A stretch of DNA of 54,701 bases from Bradyrhizobium sp. (GCF_030646015.1 NZ_JAUSLT010000108.1:1-54701), one strand, 5' to 3'; counted from the first letter of the stretch, positions 19,028 through 27,863 are shown. Made by a program: numbers and translations. The notes: a model not told the origin generated them from the letters alone.

Positions 19028-20005
19028 ATGTTGAAGAGAGCAATGATTGTATTGGCCGCGTCGGCAACAGCGCTGGTGGCCGCGACCAATGTCGGCATGG
19101 CCCAGGCAAAACTGAAATGGGCCCACGTCTACGAGACGTCGGAGCCGTTCCACACCGCTTCGGTATGGGCCGCGCAGGAGATCGGCAAGCGGACCAGCGG
19201 ACGCTACCAGATCGACGTCTATCCGGCCTCGCAGCTCGGCAAGGAAACCGACATCAACCAGGGCCTGGCGCTCGGCTCCGTCGACATCATCATTTCCGGA
19301 TCGAGCTTCGCGGCGAAAAGCTATCCGCCGATCGGCGTCACCTATTATCCCTACACCTTCCGCGACGCCGAGCACCTTTTGGCCTACACCAAGAGCGACG
19401 TCTTCAAGGAACTGACCAAGGGCTACGAGGACAAGAGCGGCCATCACATCGCGGCCGTCACCTATTACGGCGTGCGTCACACCTCGTCGAACAAACCGAT
19501 CAAGACCTGCGCCGACATGAAGGGCCTCAAGATCCGGGTGCCGGATGTTCCGGCCTACCTGGCGATGCCGCGCGCCTGCGGCGCCAACACCGCGCCGATC
19601 GCCTTTGCCGAAGTCTACCTCGCTCTGCAGAACGGCACGGTGGAAGCCCAGGAGAACCCGCTGACCACGATCGAAGCCAAGAAGTTCTACGAAGTGCAGA
19701 AGCACATCGTGCTGACCGGCCACATCGTCGACCATCTCAACACGGTGATCGCGGGCGGCCTCTGGAAGAAGCTCAGCGAGGAAGACCGCAAGATCTTCAC
19801 CGACGTGACACAGGAAGCGGCGGCCAAGGCGACCGCGGAAATCAAGGCCAACGAAGCCAAGCTGGTCGACTTCTTCAAGACCAAGGGCCTCACCGTCACC
19901 GAAGTCGACAAGAACGCGTTCCGCGACACGGTGCTCAAGACCACGACCTTCGAGAGTTTTGATTACCGCAAGGCCGACTGGGATCGCATCCAGGCCATCA
20001 AGTAA
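19028..20005 (+). CDS. dctP: TRAP transporter substrate-binding protein (DctP family)
   Basis: The product is 325 residues with a signal peptide (KRAMIVLAASATALVAAT, cleavage after AQA at about 27). The mature protein is a DctP-type periplasmic receptor. The arginine that normally pairs with the ligand carboxylate is in MKGLKIRVPDVP (R170), and LQNGTVEAQENP is a family hallmark. Together with the adjacent DctQ and DctM it would import an acidic sugar. ATG 19028 is preceded by GAGGA at good spacing; an ATG at 18989 would extend the signal peptide unnaturally. It is the first structural gene of the operon running to uxuA. Confidence 0.92.
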   Translation: MLKRAMIVLAASATALVAATNVGMAQAKLKWAHVYETSEPFHTASVWAAQEIGKRTSGRYQIDVYPASQLGKETDINQGLALGSVDIIISGSSFAAKSYPPIGVTYYPYTFRDAEHLLAYTKSDVFKELTKGYEDKSGHHIAAVTYYGVRHTSSNKPIKTCADMKGLKIRVPDVPAYLAMPRACGANTAPIAFAEVYLALQNGTVEAQENPLTTIEAKKFYEVQKHIVLTGHIVDHLNTVIAGGLWKKLSEEDRKIFTDVTQEAAAKATAEIKANEAKLVDFFKTKGLTVTEVDKNAFRDTVLKTTTFESFDYRKADWDRIQAIK

Positions 20006-20020
20006 GAGAAGCGGCATTCG

Positions 20021-20049
20021 GCCTCTCCCCGCCAACCGCGGGGAGAGGC
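20021..20049 (+). other. Strong intercistronic hairpin between dctP and dctQ
   Basis: A perfect 12-bp stem (GCCTCTCCCCGC with GCGGGGAGAGGC) closes a 5-base loop 15 bases after the dctP stop. No T-run follows. Such a stem commonly protects the upstream mRNA from 3' exonucleases, which would give more binding protein than membrane subunits. Confidence 0.75.
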
Positions 20050-20074
20050 GACCTCATCACGCAAAGAGATGCCC

Positions 20075-20650
20075 ATGACGGCCGAAGTGCACACGCAGAT
20101 CACGGCGGAAGAGATCGCCCATACCTTCGATGAGGAGGCGATCCCCAAGGTCGATCTTGGGCAGTACGCGTTCGAGGACTGGCTGACGCTGGCGATCTTC
20201 TGGATCATGGCGCTCAGCGTCTTCCTGCAGTTCTTTACCCGCTATGTCCTCAACGACAGCTACGCCTGGACCGAAGAGATCGCGACCTATTGCCTGATCG
20301 GCGTGGTATTTGTGGGATCGTCGATGTGCGTGCGCCTGTCGCGGCATATCCAGGTCGATCTGCTGTTTCGCTATCTGCCGCGTCGGCCGGCGCGCGCGCT
20401 TTCGACCGTCATCGACCTGATCCGGATCGCCTTCTTCGGCTACGCCATCAAGCTGGTCTGGGTCTTCATTCAGGTCGTGGGCGACGAGCGGATGACGACG
20501 ATCAAATTCCAGAAGGGTTTCGTCTATTACATCGTGCTGTTCGGATTCGTCATGATGTTCGTCCGATCGGTCCAGATCGCCGTCGACAACTGGCGGCGCG
20601 GTTACTCGATCCTGGAGCGCCCCGGCGCATTCGACGGAACGGAAAGCTGA
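20075..20650 (+). CDS. dctQ: TRAP transporter small permease (DctQ family)
   Basis: The product is 191 residues with four predicted transmembrane helices (near 35-57, 72-95, 110-135 and 148-172). The DctQ pattern is visible: FTRYVLNDSYAWTEEIATYCLIGVVF and the conserved SSMCVRLSRHIQVDLL. It forms the small membrane subunit of the sodium-coupled TRAP importer with DctM. ATG 20075 has GAG 6 bases upstream; ATG 20069, two codons earlier, is possible. It is in one operon with dctP, dctM and the two catabolic enzymes. Confidence 0.9.
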   Translation: MTAEVHTQITAEEIAHTFDEEAIPKVDLGQYAFEDWLTLAIFWIMALSVFLQFFTRYVLNDSYAWTEEIATYCLIGVVFVGSSMCVRLSRHIQVDLLFRYLPRRPARALSTVIDLIRIAFFGYAIKLVWVFIQVVGDERMTTIKFQKGFVYYIVLFGFVMMFVRSVQIAVDNWRRGYSILERPGAFDGTES

Positions 20651-20654
20651 CGTC

Positions 20655-22061
20655 ATGCTGCTGCTGCTCGGAGCGTTTCTGGTATTGATGCTGGCCGGCC
20701 TTCCGGTCGCGCTGGCGATGGCGACGTCGTCGCTGCTGTATATTCTCGTCACGGGCATCACGCCCGACGTGACGCTGGCGCAGCGCATGATCGCCGGCGT
20801 CGAGAGCTTTCCGCTGCTGGCCGTGCCGTTCTTCATTCTGGCCGGCAACCTCATGAACATCGCCGGGGTCACCGGCCGCATCTACAAGTTCGCGGTGGCG
20901 CTGGTCGGCTGGATGCGTGGCGGCCTCGGCCACGTCAACATCATCGGTTCGGTGATCTTCTCCGGCATGTCCGGCACCGCGATCGCCGACGCCGCCGGCC
21001 TCGGCACCATCGAGATCAAGGCGATGAAGGATCACGGCTACTCCACCGAATTTGCCGTCGGCGTCACCGCGGCTTCGGCGACGCTCGGTCCGATCATTCC
21101 GCCATCGCTGCCGTTCGTGATCTACGGCATGATGGCGAACGTCTCGATCGGCGCGCTGTTCCTCGGCGGCCTCATCCCCGGCGTCCTCATGACGCTATTC
21201 ATGATGGCGACGGTGGCGTACTTCGCCCACAAGAACGGCTGGGGCAGCGACGCGCCGTTCTCGTGGACGCAGTTGGGGTCGGCGGCTACCGAGATCGGGC
21301 TCGTCATTGCCTTCCCGCTCGCGGTGTGGTTGCTGACCATCGCCGGCGTCTCGACCAACCTCGCGATCGGTATCGGGCTCGCGGTGCTGCTGCTGATCGA
21401 CTGGTATTTCGATTTTTCCGCCGTGATGGCGCTGATGGCGCCGGTGATCCTGATCGGCGGCATGACGCTCGGCTGGTTCACGCCGACGGAGGCCGCGGTG
21501 GCGGCCGTGATCTGGTCGCTGTTTCTCGGAATGGTGCGCTATCGCACCATGACCGTGAAGACGGTGGCCAAGGCCACCTTCGACACCATCGAGACCACGG
21601 CATCGGTGCTGTTCATCGTCACGGCGGCATCGATTTTCGCCTGGCTTCTGACGGTCTCGCAGGCCGCGCAGCTGATGACCGACGCCATCCTCGGGCTGAC
21701 CCAGACAAAATGGGTGTTCCTGCTGCTCGCCAACATTCTCATCCTGTTCGTCGGATGCTTCATCGACACCATCGCGGCGATCACCATCCTGGTGCCGATC
21801 CTTCTGCCGATCGTCCTCAAGCTCGGCATCGATCCGATTCACTTCGGGCTGATCATGACGCTGAACCTGATGATCGGCCTGTTGCATCCACCGCTCGGCA
21901 TGGTGTTGTTCGTGCTGGCGCGCGTCGCAAAGCTCTCGGTCGAGCGCACCACGATGGCGATCCTGCCGTGGCTGGTGCCGCTGATGCTGGCGCTGATTGC
22001 GATCACCTACATCCCGGAACTGACGCTGTGGTTGCCGAAATATATGGGGCTTGCGAAATGA
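20655..22061 (+). CDS. dctM: TRAP transporter large permease (DctM family)
   Basis: The product is 468 residues with about a dozen membrane segments. Family hallmarks are LAVPFFILAGNLMNIAG, GSVIFSGMSGTAIADAAGLG and ATLGPIIPPSLPFVIYGMM, plus a second, similar half later (NILILFVGCFIDTIAAITILVPILLP). This is the transport subunit of the TRAP importer. It begins 5 bases after the dctQ stop, and its own stop overlaps the ATG of the zinc dehydrogenase gene (ATGA), so the transporter and the first catabolic enzyme are translationally coupled. Confidence 0.93.
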   Translation: MLLLLGAFLVLMLAGLPVALAMATSSLLYILVTGITPDVTLAQRMIAGVESFPLLAVPFFILAGNLMNIAGVTGRIYKFAVALVGWMRGGLGHVNIIGSVIFSGMSGTAIADAAGLGTIEIKAMKDHGYSTEFAVGVTAASATLGPIIPPSLPFVIYGMMANVSIGALFLGGLIPGVLMTLFMMATVAYFAHKNGWGSDAPFSWTQLGSAATEIGLVIAFPLAVWLLTIAGVSTNLAIGIGLAVLLLIDWYFDFSAVMALMAPVILIGGMTLGWFTPTEAAVAAVIWSLFLGMVRYRTMTVKTVAKATFDTIETTASVLFIVTAASIFAWLLTVSQAAQLMTDAILGLTQTKWVFLLLANILILFVGCFIDTIAAITILVPILLPIVLKLGIDPIHFGLIMTLNLMIGLLHPPLGMVLFVLARVAKLSVERTTMAILPWLVPLMLALIAITYIPELTLWLPKYMGLAK

Positions 22062-23131
22062 CATCGATGGCTTTGGCTGCAACTCTGTTCGGCCCGGAAG
22101 ACCTGCGCATGGTCGAGCGACCGCTCGAGCGCCTTGCCGCTGGCATGGTGCGCATCCGCTTCGGCGCCGGCGGCATTTGCGGCTCGGACATGCATTACTT
22201 CCGCCATGCCCGCACCGGGGATTTCGTGGTGACGTCGCCGCTGGTGCTCGGCCACGAAATCGCCGGCGAAGTGATCGAGATTGCGAGCAGCGCCGCAATC
22301 GAGATCGCGCGCAGCGCGGCCGGACTGAAGATCGGCGACCGGGTCGCCGTCAATCCGTCGCGCTGGTGCGGCCGCTGCAAGCCATGCCGCGAGGGCAGGC
22401 TCAATCTGTGCGAAAACATCTTCTTCATGGGCTCGGCGTCGAAGACGCCGCACATGCAGGGTGGGTTCGCCAGTTTCTTCGACGCCGTGCCGGAGCAGTG
22501 CGTCAAAATTCCGGATCATGTGCCGTACCAGGCGGCCGCACTGGCGGAACCGCTCGCGGTCTGCCTGCACGCGGTCGCCCGCGCCGGCGATATCAGCGGC
22601 AAGCGCGCGGTGGTGTTCGGCGCCGGCCCGATCGGCCTGCTCACCATGCTGGCGGCGCGGCGCGCCGGCATTGCCGAAATCACCGTCGTCGATATTGCCG
22701 CCGCACCGCTGGCGTTTGCCACCAGGCTCGGCGCGGACCATGTCGCCGATGTCTCCGGCGGCGATGACGGATTGAAGGCGCAGGCCGCGACGAGCCCATT
22801 TGATCTCGCGTTCGAAGTCTCGGGAACGGCGGCCGGCCTCGCCAGCGCCATAGGCATTGTCAGACGCGGTGGCATCGTGGTGCAGATCGGTAATCTGCCG
22901 GGCGGTCAGATTGCAGTGCCCGCCAATGCCGTCATGGCGAAGGAGATCGATCTCCGGGGCTCGTTCCGGTTCGGCTCCGAATTCATGACCGCAGTCGAAT
23001 TGATCTCCGACGGCAGCGTCGATGTGATGGCGCTGGTGACGGCCGAACGTCCATTGGCCGCCGCACCCGACGCGATGCGGCTGGCGCTCGATCGCTCGCA
23101 GAGCGTCAAGGTCGTGCTCACGGCGCATTGA
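22058..23131 (+). CDS. Zinc-dependent sugar-acid 5-dehydrogenase (L-idonate/L-gulonate type)
   Basis: The product is 357 residues, a medium-chain zinc dehydrogenase. Catalytic zinc ligands are visible as GGICGSD (C41) and GHEIAGE (H66/E67); structural zinc cysteines are at about 104, 107, 110 and 118. The Rossmann motif is VVFGAGPIGLL. The pattern is that of L-idonate 5-dehydrogenase and RspB-like proteins. Oxidation of L-gulonate at C5 gives D-fructuronate, exactly the substrate of the adjacent uxuB product, so L-gulonate is the inferred substrate; L-idonate is an alternative. It overlaps dctM by 4 bases and lies 10 bases before uxuA. Confidence 0.85.
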   Translation: MTSMALAATLFGPEDLRMVERPLERLAAGMVRIRFGAGGICGSDMHYFRHARTGDFVVTSPLVLGHEIAGEVIEIASSAAIEIARSAAGLKIGDRVAVNPSRWCGRCKPCREGRLNLCENIFFMGSASKTPHMQGGFASFFDAVPEQCVKIPDHVPYQAAALAEPLAVCLHAVARAGDISGKRAVVFGAGPIGLLTMLAARRAGIAEITVVDIAAAPLAFATRLGADHVADVSGGDDGLKAQAATSPFDLAFEVSGTAAGLASAIGIVRRGGIVVQIGNLPGGQIAVPANAVMAKEIDLRGSFRFGSEFMTAVELISDGSVDVMALVTAERPLAAAPDAMRLALDRSQSVKVVLTAH

Positions 23132-23141
23132 GGGATTTTCG

Positions 23142-24341
23142 ATGATGCTGCAGGGATGGCGCTGGTACGGGCCTGACGATCCGGTGTCGCTGGACGATAT
23201 CCGGCAGGCCGGTGCGACCGATGTCGTCACCGCGCTGCATCAGATACCGATCGGCGAAGCCTGGACCCGCGCGGCGGTCGAGCAGCGCAAAGCGATCATC
23301 GAGAACGGGCCGCCCGGCCGCTCACCGCTGACCTGGTCGGTGGTGGAATCGATTCCGGTGCCCGACGACGTCAAGCGGCTCGGGGGCGGGGCCACGCGCT
23401 CGATCGAGGCGTGGATCTCGAGCCTGGAGGCGGTCGCCGCCGCCGGCATCAAGATCATCTGCTACAACTTCATGCCGGTGGTCGACTGGTGCCGCACCGA
23501 CCTCGAATGGGAGCTCCCGAACGGTGCCCGTGCGCTGCGCTTCGACCAGAACCGTTTTGCGGCGTTCGACCTGCATATTCTGCAACGACCCGGTGCTGCC
23601 GCGGAATATTCGCCGGCGGCGCAGGCGCGGGCGAAGCAGGTCTACGAGGCGATGAGCCAGGCTGATATCGATTACATGGTGATGGTGATCGCCAGCGCCT
23701 TGCCCGGCTCGACCACCGATGCGCTCTCGATCCCGCAGTTTCGCGACCGGCTCGAACATTACCGCGGCATCACCTCGCAGGTGTTGCGCCGGCATCTGGT
23801 CGAGTTTCTCGCCCGCGTCGCGCCGGTGGCGGAAGGGCTCGGCGTGACGCTGACGCTGCATCCCGACGACCCGCCGCGCTCGCTGTTCGGTTTGCCGCGC
23901 ATCGCCTCGTCAGCGGAAGATTATCAGGCGCTGTTCGACGCCGTGCCCTCGAAGGCGAACGGCATTTGTCTGTGCACCGGTTCGCTCGGCGTGCGCGCGG
24001 AAAACGATCTTCCGGCGATGGCGCAACGCTTCGCGTCGCGCATCGGCTTTGCCCATCTGCGGGCGACCAAACGGGAGGCCGACGGCCTGTCGTTTTTCGA
24101 AGCCGATCATCTCGACGGCGACGTCGACATGATCGCGGTACTGAAGGCGCTGCTTGCGGAAAACCGGCGCCGTACGGCCACAGACCAGATCGTGTTCCGG
24201 CCCGATCACGGCCACCGCATGCTCGACGATCTCCAGGAAACCAAGCGGACCAATCCCGGCTATACCGCGATCGGCAGGCTGCGCGGCCTCGCCGAACTGC
24301 GCGGCGCCATCCGCGCCATCGAGCATGCCGATCGCGCCTGA
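23142..24341 (+). CDS. uxuA: Mannonate dehydratase (UxuA)
   Basis: The product is 399 residues, the usual size of UxuA, a metal-dependent TIM barrel that dehydrates D-mannonate to 2-keto-3-deoxy-D-gluconate. Visible blocks are WRWYGPDDPVSLDDIRQAGA with VTALHQIPIGEAW, CYNFMPVVDWCRTDL, LTLHPDDPP, ICLCTGSLG and FRPDHGHRM, which supply the His, Cys and Asp metal ligands of the family. It is the last gene of the TRAP operon. The kinase and aldolase that would finish the pathway are not in this window. Confidence 0.93.
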   Translation: MMLQGWRWYGPDDPVSLDDIRQAGATDVVTALHQIPIGEAWTRAAVEQRKAIIENGPPGRSPLTWSVVESIPVPDDVKRLGGGATRSIEAWISSLEAVAAAGIKIICYNFMPVVDWCRTDLEWELPNGARALRFDQNRFAAFDLHILQRPGAAAEYSPAAQARAKQVYEAMSQADIDYMVMVIASALPGSTTDALSIPQFRDRLEHYRGITSQVLRRHLVEFLARVAPVAEGLGVTLTLHPDDPPRSLFGLPRIASSAEDYQALFDAVPSKANGICLCTGSLGVRAENDLPAMAQRFASRIGFAHLRATKREADGLSFFEADHLDGDVDMIAVLKALLAENRRRTATDQIVFRPDHGHRMLDDLQETKRTNPGYTAIGRLRGLAELRGAIRAIEHADRA

Positions 24342-24483
24342 GCGGCGCCTTCGGATCATCCTCGAACCACCTATCCAGCGCAGGGCGACCCGCGTTGGCG
24401 CGCGCTTGACTCATCCAAGGCCATCCTCTTCTCTCCCTGCGGATCCGCCTCGAGCGGATTCCGGGGGATGAGAAAAACAAAAA

Positions 24484-25689
24484 ATGACCGCCAAACGGAA
24501 AATGTCACCGACGCATGAAGCGCCCTATCGCGGCTTGCGGGTGCTGGACTTCGGGCAGGGCATCGCGTCGCCCTATTGCGCGATGCTGCTGGGCGTCTAC
24601 GGCGCCGAGGTGATCAAGGTCGAACCGCCCGAGGGCGACTGGTCGCGCTACCTCGGAACCACCTATGGCAGCCACACCGCGCTGTCGGCGGTCTACAACA
24701 GGGGCAAGCGCAGCCTGTGCCTCGACCTGAAGCACGCCGAGGGTATCGCGATCGCCAAACGGCTCGCCGCCGAGAGCGACGTGTTGGTCGAAGGATTCCG
24801 GCCCGGCGTCGCCGCCCGGCTCGGCATCGGCTATGAGGAGCTGTCGCGCGACAATCCGGGCCTGATCTATCTCTCGGTCTCCGGCTTCGGGCAGGACGGT
24901 CCCTATTCAAAGCGTCCGGGCTCGGATTCGGTGGCGCAGGCTTTTTCCGGTCTGGTCTCGGTCAACCTCGGCAACGACAAGGTGCCGCACCGGGTCGGCC
25001 ACACCATCTCCGACGTCGCCACCGGGGTCTATGCGTTCCAGGCGATCGCCACGGCATTGTTCGCTCGCGCCACCGTCGGCACCGGCCGCTGGATCGACGT
25101 CAACCTCGCGCAGTCGACCGCCGCACTGCTCGGCCACAAGGCCGCCGAATATGTACTGGAAGGCGGCGCCCCGCGCGCGCTCAACGTGCCGGCCGGCTCC
25201 TACCAGACCCGCGACGGCTGGATCATGGTCACTTTGGTCAACGAGGCGCAGTACAAGCGCCTCTGCACCGCGATCGAACGCGAGGATCTCGGCAGCGATC
25301 CGCGCTATCAGGATTTTGCCCGGCGCGCGGACTCGGCGGATACCTTGATGGCGCAGTTGCGACAGGTATTCCTGACCGAAACCAGCGAGACCTGGCTCGG
25401 CCGGCTGCACGCGGCCGATATCATCGCCGAACACATCCTCACCCCCGGCGACTGGCTGCACAATGCTCACGTCGAAGCGACGAGGGGCGCGGTCTGTCAG
25501 GATACGGCCGGCATCGGCAAGATATATACCGCGCGCACGCCGGGCATCGCGGGACCGTCCGAAGATGACCTGTGTCCGGCGCCGGATATCGGCGCGGACA
25601 GCCGCGAGGTTCTGCTCGACGCCGGATTCGATGCTGACGCCATCGACGGCCTGATCAGCGCCGGCATTGTCCGCACCTCCGCCCGCTAG
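24484..25689 (+). CDS. Class III CoA-transferase (CaiB/BaiF family)
   Basis: The product is 401 residues. The N-terminal CoA-binding Rossmann part starts RGLRVLDFGQGIASPYCAMLLGVYGAEVIKVE, and NRGKRSLCLDLK, LVEGFRPGVAARLGIGYEEL and SGFGQDGPY are family hallmarks. These enzymes move CoA between carboxylic acids through an aspartyl-CoA thioester. By alignment of the block G-x2-[IV]-D-V with formyl-CoA transferase, the position of the catalytic Asp is Gln here (Q210 in DVNLAQS), which may mean a subfamily with altered chemistry. It is followed by a hydratase, a MaoC protein and a CitE-like lyase in one run, so it probably activates a dicarboxylic or hydroxy acid for cleavage. It starts 142 bases after uxuA. 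Confidence 0.85.
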   Translation: MTAKRKMSPTHEAPYRGLRVLDFGQGIASPYCAMLLGVYGAEVIKVEPPEGDWSRYLGTTYGSHTALSAVYNRGKRSLCLDLKHAEGIAIAKRLAAESDVLVEGFRPGVAARLGIGYEELSRDNPGLIYLSVSGFGQDGPYSKRPGSDSVAQAFSGLVSVNLGNDKVPHRVGHTISDVATGVYAFQAIATALFARATVGTGRWIDVNLAQSTAALLGHKAAEYVLEGGAPRALNVPAGSYQTRDGWIMVTLVNEAQYKRLCTAIEREDLGSDPRYQDFARRADSADTLMAQLRQVFLTETSETWLGRLHAADIIAEHILTPGDWLHNAHVEATRGAVCQDTAGIGKIYTARTPGIAGPSEDDLCPAPDIGADSREVLLDAGFDADAIDGLISAGIVRTSAR

Positions 25690-25715
25690 GCCGGACCAAC
25701 AGGAGACCATGCGCC

Positions 25716-26492
25716 ATGGCCCAGGAACTCGTTCGCTATGCCGTCTCGGATGCGATTGCCGAGATCACGCTCGACCGCGCCCCGGTCAATGCGCTGAGCC
25801 TGGCGCTGATCGACGCGCTGCTGACGGCGCTGGCGAAGGCGCGGGACGACGACAACGTGCGCGCGGTGATTATTTGCAGCGCCCACAAGGTGTTCTGCGC
25901 CGGACTCGACCTCGATATCATCAGGGGCAAGCGCGCCACCGAAACCAAGGGATTTCTCGAGCGGCTGTATTTCGCGCTCAACGACATCCAGTACCGGATG
26001 GGCAAGCCGACCATCGCGGCCGTCGACGGCGCGGCGCGGGCCGGGGGCATGACCATCGCGATCTCCTGCGACATGGTCATTGCCGGCGATGGCGCCACCT
26101 TCGGTTATCCCGAGATCGACGTCGGCTTGATTCCGGCGCTGCACTTCGTGCAATTGCCGCGGCTGGTCGGCAAGCACCAGGCCTTTGGTCCCTTGTTCCT
26201 CGGCGATCCCTTCGACGCCGCGACCGCGTACCGCATGGGGCTCGTCAGCGAGGTGGTGCCGAAAGGGACTGCGCTGGAGCGCGCGCGGGCCATTGCGCGC
26301 CGCTTTGCCGCAAAATCGCCTGTTGTAATGAAGATCGGCCGCGACGCCTTCATGCGCGCGGTCGATGCCGACTACCGCCGCGCGGTCGAGAATGCGGCCG
26401 AGAGCTTTGCGCTTGTCGCCAGCACGGAAGATTGTCAGGAGGGGCTCAACGCCTTCGTCGAGAAGCGGGCGGCGAAATACACCGGGCGCTGA
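25716..26492 (+). CDS. Enoyl-CoA hydratase/isomerase family protein
   Basis: The product is 258 residues with the crotonase fold: LDRAPVNALS near the start, the first oxyanion-hole loop HKVFCAGLDLDII, the second GAARAGGMTIAISCDMVIA, and YPEIDVGLIPA. The first catalytic Glu of classical hydratases is replaced around GMTIAIS, whereas an acidic residue is kept in the PEI segment, so the exact reaction (hydratase, isomerase or other) is open. It lies 26 bases after the CoA-transferase gene and before the MaoC gene, which implies a shared CoA-thioester pathway. Confidence 0.85.
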   Translation: MAQELVRYAVSDAIAEITLDRAPVNALSLALIDALLTALAKARDDDNVRAVIICSAHKVFCAGLDLDIIRGKRATETKGFLERLYFALNDIQYRMGKPTIAAVDGAARAGGMTIAISCDMVIAGDGATFGYPEIDVGLIPALHFVQLPRLVGKHQAFGPLFLGDPFDAATAYRMGLVSEVVPKGTALERARAIARRFAAKSPVVMKIGRDAFMRAVDADYRRAVENAAESFALVASTEDCQEGLNAFVEKRAAKYTGR

Positions 26493-26532
26493 CTGATCAT
26501 TGACGCGAATCAACACCTGAAAAGGGGACACC

Positions 26533-26994
26533 ATGGCAGGATTGTATTTCGAGGAGTTCGAGGTCGGCCGGGAATATCATCATGAATTCAGCCGGACCGT
26601 CACCGAGATGGACAACACCATGTTCAGCCTGATGACGATGAACCCCCAGCCGCTGCATCTCGACGCCCATTTCTCGGAAAACACCGAATTCGGCCAGCGG
26701 CTGTTCAACAGCCTCTACACGCTCGGCATCATGATCGGCATGAGCGTCTACGACACCACGCTCGGCACTACCATCGGCAATCTCGGCATGACCGACGTCA
26801 AGTTCCCGAAGCCGGTGTTTCACGGCGACACGCTGAAGTCGCATACCAAAATCATCTCCAAGCGCCTCAGCCAGTCTAGGCCGACCCAGGGCATCGTCGA
26901 GTTCGAGCACACCGCCACCAACCAGCGCGGCGAGGTGGTGGCGATCTGCCGCCGCACCGGACTGATGCATTGCAAACCGCAACCCAAGGCCTGA
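26533..26994 (+). CDS. MaoC-type hydratase (mesaconyl/itaconyl-CoA hydratase-like)
   Basis: The product is 153 residues with a hot-dog fold. The active-site block is SLMTMNPQPLHLDAHFSENTEFGQ, in which the usual Asp-x-Asn-Pro-x-His reads TMNPQPLH. This variant is seen in the beta-methylmalyl-CoA dehydratase and itaconyl-CoA hydratase branch. Such proteins add water to C4-C5 unsaturated dicarboxyl-CoA esters. GGGG precedes the ATG at good spacing. The next gene, a CitE-like lyase, starts 5 bases after the stop; that pair is typical for citramalyl- or methylmalyl-CoA routes. Confidence 0.82.
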   Translation: MAGLYFEEFEVGREYHHEFSRTVTEMDNTMFSLMTMNPQPLHLDAHFSENTEFGQRLFNSLYTLGIMIGMSVYDTTLGTTIGNLGMTDVKFPKPVFHGDTLKSHTKIISKRLSQSRPTQGIVEFEHTATNQRGEVVAICRRTGLMHCKPQPKA

Positions 26995-26998
26995 TGAA

Positions 26999-27856
26999 AT
27001 GCGCTCATTCCTGTTCGTTCCCGGCGACAGTCTCCGCAAATACGAAAGTGCGAAGAAGACCGCGGCCGACGCGCTGATCCTCGATCTCGAGGATTCGATC
27101 GCGCCGGACCAGAAGGTGGCCGCGCGCGGCGTTACGCGCGATATGCTCGATGCGCGAAATCCCGCCCAGAAGATCTACATTCGCGTCAATGCGCTCGATA
27201 CCGGGATGACGCTCGGCGACCTCGCCGCCGTAATGCCGGGCCGGCCCGACGGGATCGTGCTGCCGAAATGCGCTGGCGCTGCCGACGTCAATCATCTGGC
27301 CTTGTATCTCGACGCCTTCGAGGCCGCGTCCGGCACCGAGCAGGGCACCACGCGGATCGTGGTGGTCGCGACCGAGACGGCGCGGGCGGTGACGAAATTG
27401 CTCGACTTCGAGGGCGCCAGCCCGCGGCTGTGGGGCATGATGTGGGGCGCGGAGGATCTCGCGGCCTCGCTCGGCGCCTCGCGCAACCGCAGCAATGGCC
27501 GTTTTCATGGGCCCTTCCTGCTGGCGCGCGATCTCTGCCTGATCAGCGCCGCCGCCATCGGCGTGGTGGCGATCGACACCATCGCCACCGACATCGACGA
27601 CCTAGCCGCCCTGAAGGAAGAGGCGATCGCCGCCCGTCAGGACGGGTTCTTGTCGAAGGCCGTGATCCACCCCAAGCATGTCGACGTCGTCAACGCCGCT
27701 TTCATGCCGACGGAAGAGGAAATCGCCTGGTCGGAGAAGATCGTCAAGGCGTTCGACGACAATCCCAATTCCGGCGTGGTGAAGATCGACGGCAAGATGA
27801 TCGACAAGCCGCATCTGCGCGCGGCGGTGAAGATTCTGGCGCTGGTCGGGCGCTAG
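26999..27856 (+). CDS. CitE-like CoA-ester lyase (HpcH/HpaI family)
   Basis: The product is 285 residues, a Mg-dependent TIM barrel. RSFLFVPGDSLRKYESAKKTAADALILDLEDSI is the family start, the metal-binding Glu and Asp are in VATETARAV and MMWGAEDLAASLGA, and AVIHPKHVDVVNAAF closes the barrel. Members split citramalyl-CoA, malyl-CoA or beta-methylmalyl-CoA into acetyl- or propionyl-CoA plus pyruvate or glyoxylate. With the MaoC and CoA-transferase genes it completes a likely activation, hydration and cleavage route for a branched C4-C5 dicarboxylic acid. The exact substrate is inference. Confidence 0.86.
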   Translation: MRSFLFVPGDSLRKYESAKKTAADALILDLEDSIAPDQKVAARGVTRDMLDARNPAQKIYIRVNALDTGMTLGDLAAVMPGRPDGIVLPKCAGAADVNHLALYLDAFEAASGTEQGTTRIVVVATETARAVTKLLDFEGASPRLWGMMWGAEDLAASLGASRNRSNGRFHGPFLLARDLCLISAAAIGVVAIDTIATDIDDLAALKEEAIAARQDGFLSKAVIHPKHVDVVNAAFMPTEEEIAWSEKIVKAFDDNPNSGVVKIDGKMIDKPHLRAAVKILALVGR

Positions 27857-27863
27857 GTCGCCG

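Noticed and set aside
24440..24480. Hairpin-like ATCCGC/GCGGAT repeat before the CoA-transferase gene as a terminator of the TRAP operon
   Set aside because: The stem is only 6 bp and no T-run follows on the plus strand.
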